Of a DNA stretch of 64,000 bases, positions 23,901 to 35,800 are shown piece by piece. The translations under genes and the position numbers were made by a program. The first letter of the stretch is position 1, and every line of letters begins with the position of its first letter. The DNA is from Pampus argenteus (lineage: Eukaryota; Chordata; Actinopteri; Scombriformes; Stromateidae). Location: NCBI GenBank assembly GCA_036937835.1, contig CM072864.1, positions 20,321,501-20,385,500 of the forward strand. Reading direction: 5' to 3'. The notes under the pieces are model-generated. The model searched no databases, was not told where the DNA came from, and saw only the letters and a program-made list of their open reading frames with translations.

Positions 23901-25154
23901 CTGAGGAAAAAAAAAACACAAAATATCTGTTGTCAGGCACATTCATCATTTACACGTTGTGCACTGGAAAGCTTACACTGCTGTTATTATATTAATTGTA
24001 ACTGTTGTACACGTATTGGAACTTATTGCTGTACAATTGAACAAAGCACTGTTTCTGGCTCTACTGTTGCACCGCCACATACAAATAAAGCATTGAATAT
24101 ACAAAACGTATTGTATTACACGTTTAGATATTGATAGCACCTGTGATACTCAGGAATTCGGGGAGGCTCCCTGGAAGACAGGTGCTATGCGTCACTTTTA
24201 CACTTTTGTTTTTACCCTGTGCACTGGTTTCAAACCTGTGAAGAACAAATCGTATCTTTCTCCTTCACTTAGCTCAGCTTGTCTGCTGATTCGTAGGAGG
24301 AAGCACTTGCAAGCCCCGCACAGTTTAATTAGACTGCCTGGCAACCATGTGACTTAAACAACAATGCCACCACCAGTGACAGTGTCAACACTTTCTTTTA
24401 TGGCGCTGCCTGCTTTTCCTCATCTGCCCACTGTTCTCACATAACAGAGGGGCTGGGGAGTGTCTTATATGTGAGTGTGTATGCATTTATGTTTCCGCGT
24501 GGTTTTTATTTGTGTAAAATATACTGTGCGCTAATGACATTCTCAGAAGGAGCCTCTTCACTGTGCATGTACGAGGTGGTTGGCAGATTTAAGAGCACCT
24601 GCCACTCAGCAGTAGTCCTACTGCAGAGCTGACAGATGGTGCCTTAACTTTATGGCACGAACATGGTGGTAGCACATATGACAAAGCATCATGCCAGGAA
24701 CAAGACCAGGGGTCACGACTCAAATGTGATGAGAATATTAAAATAGTGACTAGGAGCTACAGGCAGAGCATTATCTTCTGTGTGGAGCAGGTTCTGGAGA
24801 TACAGCTGTAGTACTGGTCTGTTTGTGCTATGTCGGTTATACAACAGTCAACATACTACTCAAGTCGTATTATTCTTGTGCCATCCAACTGAAAGTAATG
24901 GATAATTTCAGTTCACTGACCTTCGAAGAAAAGAAAACAATACCAAGTTTCACCGCAGTTCCAGTATTTTGAAATATTTACATAAACAGACCACTGCTCA
25001 GAAAATCTAACTTTAAAAAAAAACAAAAAAAATCCTCGTCTCAAATCAATCGACACGTAGAATCGGTAACTGTGAAATCTTGTTCTAGTGCGTGAACGTC
25101 ACACAACAATTCATGGATATGTGATTGAATTGATTTCGCATACTGTGCTGAATG

Positions 25155-25216
<62 letters not shown>

Positions 25217-28200
25217 ATTTTGTGTGTGTACAAATACAAAATAAATGTGTATGAAAACATATTAAATGAATGCTTCGCCGCTGTATATTTTATGAAGTCA
25301 CAGTGAAGCAGAAATATCATTCAATATCATTGCTTTCTGTGCAGTAATGATAAACCTCTCTGTCACTCAGGCCCCTCAGGACTTTATTATTTTATGACAC
25401 TTATTGAGGTACAGCTTGAGATGGTTTAATAAAGAAGCCAATTAAAAGACTGTATACTCCTGCTGACATACAATGTCAGCTAATAACAACGTGAGATATG
25501 GTCCTCTAAAGTTTCAACAGAACCAGATGATTCTGACTGGAGAAAACGGGAGTCTTTGGGTGCAGGACAGGTTCATGTAAAGCTCTATAATGGAGTGGTT
25601 TGGCTGTTATAGCGATCTCTCATGGGATTGGCACGACTCCTTCTGATTGGCTCAAAATGTGTTTTCACTCCTAATGAGCGGGTTTCCAAGGAGATATTTC
25701 CAGTTGATGTTTCTTTCTGCTGCCATCTGAGATAAAATGGTATCAATCTGCTCTCAAAGAAAACAAATGCTCATGTACTTCTGTATTCCAAGAAACTGTT
25801 GTCAGTGGAATCAACACTATCCAGTCTGAAATGTGCGATGGAAGCCTGTCTAAATGCTAATTTAAGCATAATACAAATGTTTTTAAAAACGTCTTTATTC
25901 TAGTAGTTCTAGTAGTGAATCGTAACATTTGAGCTAGTATGTCCACAAAGCCTTAACACTGTTGTTTCTACATTTTTGTCCAAGTATATATCTACAGTAT
26001 GTGTGCACACATTATTTTCCCTGCTTATACCCTGTGTGCATTCCTGGCAGCGTGCACATGTGTATGCATATGTTTATGCTCATGTGGATCACATTTGCAT
26101 AACTCAATGAGACAATTCAACACTTGGCTCAAAATGTCCTTTTGGTGTCCCTGTGTAATTGGTATTCCCACAGCGGCTCCAGTCTAATAACTATGATTAT
26201 GCAGGATCATCAACTACTACTGCTGCAGACCTTACAAACCTTACAAAAGCAGTCATGCTTGTTTTTATCTTGTCTTAAATTTGAATATCACATCCGCCAT
26301 TGATTTTAACATTTCAGGCAACAAGAAAATTCTGCAATTTACCTGTAAAAACTTACACTGGTTCAAGATAACGAATATCAAGGTTTAGTCATAAACCTTA
26401 CCTTAGAAATACCACGACTAAGTCCCATTGCACCTTTTTAAAGATATAATTTTAACTCTTATACATTATCATTAATATTGAGTCATTATTGTACTGCTTT
26501 TGAAACTTTTGTAATCATTTACTATGAGTTAAACAACATTTAGGATGCAGTAGTACATATTTAATATATGATAATGACACTACACAAAGAGGTTGCTTGT
26601 GTTTCACAGTGAATATTGCACCTTTTTATAAATATTATATAACGCAGCATGCATTGTGCATGTCCAATATTTCTTTACAATCAAAGTGATTGTATGTCTA
26701 AGAGTAGCAGGAGATGTGTAAAACCCACTGGCTCCTGTTTGAACAGGAATCTACTGCCACGCTAACAGCTCTGAGAGGTTTATAGGCTGTGGTTGTGCTT
26801 CAGTTGCTAATCAGCACTAAATACAAACCACCGCTGAGGCTGATGGGAATGTAAGTGGTGTTGCAGGTATTTTGTCATGAATTTAAACTTTGATCTCTTG
26901 GAGGAACCAGAGTCAGGGGATCCCCAAAGTCATTGGGATTCATCCTGTGGGCACCATGGATATCTGTAGGAAATTTCACGACAATGGATCCAACAGTTGT
27001 TGAGATACTTCATTCTAAGACAAAGTGGTAAATGGACAGACCGAACAACATTGCCAGTTTAGACACCACCTATATTATCGACAGAGAGAGAGAGACAATT
27101 ACACAAAGGATGACATTTTAAACAATGTTGGAAGGTGTTTCGTGCTGACAGCAGCAGTGTTTAACTTAGTCATAACATGTGGTACCCAGCTGCAGTGCAT
27201 GGTTGTTTGCTAAAGGTTTAATTCACCTTAAAACACTGCTAAAAAACATGTACTTTGTATTCCTGTATCCAATATTTGGTGTTTCATCCTTGTTATTTGC
27301 TAATTGGCGTAATCTAGGTTTGTTTCTCTGATAACATACTGTATCTCATTACTGCAAAACAGCAGATAGATGCACAATAAGCCAGTGGCGGATTCTTCAA
27401 ATGAGCTTTCAGATGCAAACCAAGGCAATAATCAGGTGACTGTGATCAAAAGGAAACAAGACATTCTCTGAGCTAAATTATGAAGTCAGAAATGATTTTA
27501 AAATAAATAAATTAGCATCAATACTAGCTAGCTCTCTTTATGTTCCTGTAAAACTATTTAATTACGTGGTTCTCTACAGATTCATGTCTCTATGTGTTTC
27601 TGCCTCTGTGTTGTGCCTCAGAGTCAGGAATATCTTCAACTCTGGCACGATTGTACCCGTTAACCCGTTGCTGATTGTCTTGAATGGGAGGCATCTAAAA
27701 ATAAATGTGCATCACTTCGTGTGGACTACAGGAGGTTACCATGACAACCAGGCTTGTTTTCGTGTCAAGGGAGGCCAGCTGAGTCTCTGTGCCAGAAAGA
27801 AAGCAGGGAGGAGGGGAGGGAGAAGAGATGGAGGAGAAGGAAGGAGAGAGAGAGAGAGAGATGAAGAACAGAGGAGACATGATGGATGGATGGATGGGGG
27901 GAGAAGGGAGGGTGGAATTGAGGCAGGGGCAGATGAAGGTAGAGTAAATGGTAGGGAGAAGATATGATGAAATAAAGAACAAGAAGACAGAGGAATAAAA
28001 AGAAAGCTAGATGTATGGTACGTATGATGTCAACGCCCGTTTTTTGTCTTTAAACATTTTTCTTTTTTTTTAGCAATGACCGGCTTCTCATTCATGCCGC
28101 TACACACACGCACACTTGAGCTCCAGCCAGTGTAACCACAGCACAACCACATCCCTCCACCGCCAGCTGGTATTCAGTATGCACTGACCACTGCTGAGGA

Positions 28201-29343
28201 TTCAAAGTGCTGACCTTCTAGTAACAAGCACGCTTTTCTAACCTTGAGGCAACTGCTACCCCATTAAAATACATCTGAAACCCAACAAAGACATACATTG
28301 AACAAAGATGCTTCCAGGCATTTTCAGTTTTTTCTAAGCTGGCCCAGCATGTACATATATTATTTCAGCACTTTTCAAGGGTACTGCTACAGAGGCAAGG
28401 CATTTCCCTTCTCTTCTCCTCATGATGTCCTCTTTCCCCACTTCAGCATTACCTACAGTGCACAAACGTTAGTGACAGCCCATTCACAACCCCCTCTCCA
28501 CACACACACACACACACACACACACAGCCCCTAACCCCTTGCTGAGCTAAAATAGGAAAATCTATAAATAACACAGTGGGCTCACTCGAGAGAAAGCGAG
28601 GATGAGAGAATGGAGGGGAAAGCACCTGCAGTCAAAAATAGTAGAAGCTGTCCTTCCAATTGTGCTATTTATAGAACACAACTGCAGCCAAATCTGCCAC
28701 AGTGCAGATTAATTAGTGAAGGTTTGTCATTTGTTGTTTTTAGTTTAAATTGAACGGGATCATAGAAAGATAATGATCTCCAAACATTTTTTATATTTGA
28801 TAGCACTGTTTAGAATAATATATGCTGGTAGTGGCCGCAGGTACATTTAAAACAGCAGCAAATGAGGCCAAACCTTTGTCACGCTGTGTCTTACTCGCTA
28901 TCATCTGGTTTACAGGGCTAATTCATGTCATCGTTGCATTTCCATCCATCACAGTCCCATCTCCACTGTTAGGGGAAATTCAGGTGTTAATTGGATTGAC
29001 GTGTTGAACCTAATTTCCTGCATGTGACGCGTCTCTTTAATACACAGAGGGGACAGGCTTCTATGAATAGGTTTACCGCCATCAATAGAGTTTGGCGCTT
29101 CCTCGTTTTGAGTTGATTTAAGCCCTCGGTTACTAGTTAAAGCCATAAATAGCCCCGATTGAGCTTCGTCCTCCTCCTCTCGCTCATATAAATAAACACA
29201 CACGCATTTATGCCTACTGATGTGTTCAAGCACATGCACATCTACACGCAAAGCCCACTCTCACACACACACACACACACACTGGAGCTCTATTTGTCCT
29301 TCTTTCTCTTACAAACAAATAAGCTATGCTGTATTCTGGTCTA

Positions 29344-29374
<31 letters not shown>

Positions 29375-32300
29375 TTTCTGTTTTCTTGCCCTTGTTTATC
29401 TGACATGCTACATCAGAGCTCTGGCAGCCCAGGCTCAATTTAGATTTCCATTTATAGTGTTGAGGATGAATTATTAAAATCACCAGGAGATTTTTTTTTT
29501 TAGCCTTTCTTTTCATAAAATTGAGGTGAACACAGACATTACAATGACTCTAATCACCACTGCTATTCCTTGCTATTAAAACAAAAGCCATGAGCAGCAT
29601 GTGTGAGATGGAAAACCAGGTAATGAATGCATGGAGGGAGGCAGACAATGGGCGAACTAAACACAGGTTTGTGTGAAATGGAAATGGGGAGACTAACAGG
29701 CACTTTTGAAAACGCCGACCGGCAAGAGATGTACGTTTGATTCCCATTTCTCTCTGGCGGAAGCAGGAGCAAAGTGTCATGATGGTAAAGGCTGATGCTG
29801 CACTTTTAAATGTGCTCGTGTTACTTGAGACGCGACAGGGCATAAATGATATGCATCACTTCCCTTTCGAAATCTTAAGGTGAGTTAGACTTCTTCAAGA
29901 AAGGAAACAGCTTTGTTTTAGGTTCGTTACATGAAACATTGCTGCTTGGACTTCCCTTTTGATGGCTTACTCAGAACTCTGCGCATACTTAGTTTAATGA
30001 GTTTAGTTTACAAGTTTAATGATTAGCCCAGGTACAAACTGTGAATGTTGTACAAGTGTGCACTTGGAAGAATAATGACCTCACTGAAGCTGCTCACTCA
30101 GCCTATGCAACTGTTGTGGACATGTGGACAGACATAATGCTATCATTACCAAATGTATCAATAAATTGATTGTGGTGTTAACTTAAATGTCAATTGCAAT
30201 CCACTGAATCTTTTTATTTAGTGCACGGATTGTGATTTTAATGGCTCCTCTGTTGTCTAAATCCCGCTACGCTGATTTCATTTCACACAAAAGTTGGAAC
30301 AAGTTTTAAAAGGAACATCAGAGAGATTATCAGGGTCCATAAATGGTGCCAGGAAATAATTTAAATGTGCTGAGTTAAACAGACGGTCTGTGCATATAGT
30401 GTTTGCATATAAACAGGTTGTGGATCATCGTGTACTGCAGAGCCAGATCAAACAGCAGGCGCCTCTCTCCTGTCGGCAGGTAAACATGCACACTTTATAT
30501 CCTGACTATAAGCGCTGAGTCAGGCAGACACTGATGTCGAGGGAGGTTGTAGGGACATTAGCATTCAGCCCTCAGTGCTTAAATATGCAGACCCAGCAGA
30601 GAACATAATAAACTGCAAAACTTTCAAGGACAGTTTCTGTCACTGCTTGTTTGCTGTGTATATACATTTTTTATTACATTTCTAGATGAAATCATGTTAA
30701 AATGGTAATTATAACTGCTGTACACGCATTGACTGCAGTCTCTGTCATCCAAATATTGATACCAGAGAGACGGGTACTGTTGTGTATCATCTGCATAATA
30801 GGGATATTTGACATAATGCTGCCTAATATTTTCATAAAGCTAATCATGTAGTTGGTCAAGACGATTTGTAGAGAAGAGGACGTTGGGGTTATATATGAGT
30901 GGGCTGGACTTTCTTTTCTAAAAACAATATGGAAAATTCCTATCTTCTCCTTTAACATGTCAACATTTAGTTTACTTTTCCTCTTCTGTCTCTCGTTGTG
31001 GTTTTTGTTTAATCAGTTGCCAAAGGACAAGTTTCCAATTCAATTCCTTTCCTAAATAAACCTGAAAAGGATGTACAAACATGAAAGGTAATGCTTCAGC
31101 TGAAAGGCATGATGGAACTCCAAGGCCTGATTTTTTCACCATACAAGACTGAAGGACTTAGAGACCAAAGTTTTAAATAAACTTGCGTGCAAGTTAAGGT
31201 ACACCATATTTGGTAATGCACACAGATTGAGAGTCAAACAATCCATGTTTGACTCTCAATCTGTGTGAGACCTGTGTAAATGGATGCTGTCTGCTATGTG
31301 GATATAAAACAAGGTATGGAACCAAACGGATTCTATGTTCAGGTTTGATAAAAGAAAACAAAGGTACCAACCTTAAGAGGAGGAACAGGCAGCGGCTTAT
31401 TTTCCTTGTCCAGGGAGATGAAGGTGAAGAATGCAGAGACAGCACGATATTTCCCTTTATCTGCCTCCACCAGTGAGGCGGCATCTACCAGCACTTCGAT
31501 TTCCATAGACTTGTTACTGACGAAGATGAGCCGCCCGGTCACCGTCACCACACATCCTTGGAGAGGAAAAAAGAAAAGCTAAATATATGTGCTCTTAAAC
31601 ACCTTGACTTTGAATTTCTTTTTATCATGATTTAATAACATTTCACGTTGCTTGAGGATAACCAGGTTTGAAAGTTTGCATTGCAGCTATTTCACATCAA
31701 AATGATGAAAGTTCTTGATCACCTAGAATCTTTGAGCAGACACAACAATCTTCACATTTAATTATGTAAATTAAAATCAAACTTCACTTACACACTACTG
31801 AACAGGAAATAAGCTCCTATACTAATATAGTCGGCCAAGGAACATGTAGGATCTGCTCTTGAAATTTACTTCACATCTTGCATTTCAAACTCCTTGAAGT
31901 CTGTTTCACAGAGAGACTCTGTAGAGCGAGACAGGCGGATGATGTCTGGCTGGAAGAATTTAAGAACTACAGCCAATCCAAGATTTTCAGATTAATAGAA
32001 AGTAGGACATATAGCTTGTCTTTTTTGTGATTAAAGTGAGATTTAAAAAAAAAAAAAAGTAAGAAAATAAGTAAAAACTATTTTTAGTTGAAATCCTTTA
32101 CAATATGTTAATGTTTATTGCAGTATATTCAGAGCACACTTCATTTCCATTGCTGCAGAATATTTTGCCCTTTCTTTTGATTTCAATCTGAGCTCCATCT
32201 AATCCACTTTAATGTATTTGAATCATCATAAATGTGTGCTCTTCTGATTTTGTCACTGCGGGGAGGTGGGGGAAAAAGAATCATTCAACTAACAGTACTG

Positions 32301-32847
32301 GGGATTGTTGATGCGTTTCTTTATTCTCTTTGATGTGCCTGTACTGTATTATTACTGCTGGTTGCTATAGAGACCAAGAGAGAAGGTGTTATCTCCCTGC
32401 AGTCAGCAGGAGACTATTTGACTGAGATCTTATAAAGCAGTCAAAGTCTTAAATAATAAAAATGTAAATCGAAAAATGAAAAAAAGGCTTCTTTTTTTTT
32501 TAATCAAAGTCTGTGCTGCAAATCACTCTGTCGCTATGTGACTTGAAATTTCACAGGAGTGTTGTTCAGTGATGGAGCTCTCGTACTCCAAATCTTCAAA
32601 CTTGACACTGAGTTTGGAGACAAACAACAGCATCAGTTCAAACGACTAAAACAACTTATGATGACGTTTTTTCTGACAAGCGACCTCTTGTGGTTGTGGA
32701 TATAATGGTTGTTCCCCATCAGAAGCAAACTCAGACCTATCGACGCAAAAGGGAGGAAGATGAGGCTGACGGGAGCACAAACGTCAGATACATCCTGTGT
32801 GTTCCTGTTTGTGTCCTGTGTGTTTTTTTTTTATCATAATGGAAAAA

Positions 32848-32882
<35 letters not shown>

Positions 32883-35800
32883 AAATGTTATATTCAACTG
32901 TAACCACTAGTTTTAATTCCCTAACTAAACTAAACCTATAAATACTGGGTCAGGTATCCCCCATATCCTATTTTTCACTCTTCCCAATCAATAAAATATA
33001 ACAACCCACTTCTTGCAGAAAATGCAGAAACCTGGCAACTCTGCATAGATCTCATGGTTAACATTATGCAAAGATCATTTGAGATCTGCAAAAATATTAA
33101 GCAACACCTTGACATTGGTAGGGACATGTCCATACTTAAATCTACCCCCATGCAATTCATACTGTAGTTGCCTAATTATCAACTTAATGGTGGCAAGGAA
33201 AAGTCAGGGGATGATGGTAACTTCACTGGGGAGAATATGACGTCGTTTTGGGGTGTGTGTGATTAGAAAAACTGAGGACTCAGCTTATTTTCACCCCTCT
33301 ATCAGATAGGTGTTATGAAATTACATCACCATTATCAGAGATCTCACACGCCAAGAGATTTGAGAAATGGCATCAAGGTGATAATGAAACCCCCACAAAG
33401 TGAGGAACTGTGGAGCAGAGGCGTTTTTCTCTCCAAGGCCAAAGGAAGCCCGGCCTCCCCATAAATATATTCTAATAAAGCAAGCAAAACATATTAGTCT
33501 CATGTATGTGTCCTTTACTGATTCTTGCCAATCCCTGGTTATTAAAACATCATTTTTACATCTTTAATGGGAACTAGTGAGTGACTGCGGCACGTAACTG
33601 ATGTCCAATGGTCAGTGAAATGTATCACTGAGTTATATTTTTGGAGATGTATGCACATAATTCCTCTGTTACTAATAACCATATCTATAGCTGTGAGAAG
33701 TTTGCATGTGTTGTACAGTATTTGGAGAAATAAAAATCACACCTTGTGTTGTTTTGTAGTCCACAAAAGCTTTCTAAATGCTATTGTTCCTTGAGAATGG
33801 GATATAAACGCAAATGAGAAGCATTAGCACAGCACTCATTCACTATGATATCTCCATGTGATTATATGGAGATTTAACATCCATATGATTGCCATCATAT
33901 AGCAATATGATCTCCATAACAAGCTGACAGGCGTCCTCTGAAACTGCTGTGGAGAGGTAATTTAATGCAATGACTGTGTAAGAATACAGAATGATTCATT
34001 CCCATGCAGCTTGCTGACCCAGAGAGTGCACACACTCAAATTATTAATTCTCTCTCTTGCTCTAGTTGTTGTTCCTTCGCCATAGAGTGTTTTCACATGT
34101 TACCATCAGGAGCGAGTCCAGTCTCTTTCAGGTACACTATCTCTGGCACAGATGCATTAGTCTCAGTGGAGCGTGCCCCGCTCAATGAAATTATACAAAA
34201 AAATGAACCTTGATGAGACTGGGTGATATATTTTTTAAGACCTTCATGATTAATAATTGATTTACGCGGAAAGTAGATCTTGGACTCCTACAGCATTGAA
34301 GGTCAGCCACCGTGAAAAAATTGACAGCAAGTCTAAGTCCCTCCATACCTTTGAGCCGTTAAATTTGCTATTTTAGCTACAGCCTACACGCTTAGAGTTT
34401 GGGTTTGTCTGTTACTCTGTCTGTGTACTGCCTTTGGACAAAAGGGACAATATTGCTCAATTGTGAAAACAAAAGCAAATGGAAATAGAAAACAAGAAAT
34501 CTACTCAAAAAGGTGTTGCTATACATTTTCCCCTATTCACAGAGACGCCTGCAAATTGCTCAGTGTAAATATAATTGTATTGATTTCCATGTAAGCAGTG
34601 ACACACAGAGGGTTTAGCTTGTAGGTTGGAGTTACTCTAATCTCAGCCTACAATAATGCCAGTCAGTCACACTTCATTCATTCTATCTTGTGTCTTTGAG
34701 CAAACAATACATACAGGTTAATCCAAAGATCAATACTATGTCATTTTAAAGAAGTGAACAAGAACATCACTGTGACTATTTATTATGCAACACTGTCCCC
34801 TTCATTTCTTCCTCTCACCTTTAGCACTCCCTTCTGTCTCCCTCCTTCCACCTTTTCAACCTTCTTCTCATTCTTTGTACCATTTTTGCTGTAATGGCTA
34901 ATAAAGAGGAGCACTGACTGAACACTCCTGTGTCACATCAATGGCCAGCACCTCACTGACTTAAATTTCCAGTGCCAAAAAGTACACATTATTGTTTCAT
35001 ACAACACTGCAGTTACTTTACTTCGCAGTCTGTGGTTAAAGGGGAAAATGAAACGCTTCACTTGTATTATTATCCTATTCTCCTGTCTGGCACCCAACAA
35101 TGTGAGTGATTGTTTTGTTCCACTACGCTACACCATGTAGGCAAAGAACAAGACACCAACAAACCAAGTGATTCCCAAGCTGTAACATGAGCAGACATTC
35201 TCTAATGTTTAAGACTTAACTGTAGTTAGACAAAATCAATCCACTCAATAATAGATGTCATTTCAGTGTAAAATTGATACTTTAGCTCTCACACAGCCTG
35301 GTGTGTATAGTCAAGGTTTACTTAATTAAACAATTTGAGAATATTTCTTAGACATTATAATATATCTAAACTATACATGAGAATGCAGTCTATCTCAAAA
35401 CATGCTAAAGAAGTGCAAAAAGACATAATCTAGTAAAAATTTCACTGTTTTCTGTTAACAGTGAGTCAAAACTGTGCTTCTACACATTGGACCTCACCAA
35501 ATTATGTGCATGGCACATCGTTTGAATGTTTTTCCTCAAAAAGTGGCATAACAAGTCTCTTGACAGTCTCATAAATAGTAAATTAGCCGACAAACGAGGT
35601 GTAAGCTGGAATATGACAGGAAGGCACATTAGTAAATGTGAAACAAAAACAAAATGTAAAGTTACAAAACATTCATTTAATCATAATTAAGTATAATTGT
35701 ATTTTTTTAATTGCTTAAATTAAAAGCAGTATTCCTAAAAGCAATGGTTTGTGTTGATAATGCCAAGAATTTATATATTATCATTATCATTATTATTATT

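Larger units (their letters stand above)
23901..31371. other. ACOT7 intron 8
   Basis: 7.5 kb. Contains a 56-bp (AT)n at 25157-25212, an interspersed repeat at 26885-27060, a tRNA-derived SINE at 28055-28263, CA tracts at 28499-28526, 29262-29281 and 29344-29370, a purine-rich stretch at 27800-27960 with GATG repeats, and a perfect hairpin at 31219-31267. No coding exon seen. Confidence 0.8.

Noticed and set aside
24080..24095. Plus-strand AATAAA as the 3' end of a plus-strand gene
   Set aside because: No upstream plus-strand exons found; a single hexamer in A/T-rich DNA is expected by chance.
32975..33160. Minus-strand 61-codon frame (MNCMGVDLSMDMSLPM...)
   Set aside because: No splice sites or family; likely chance or repeat sequence.
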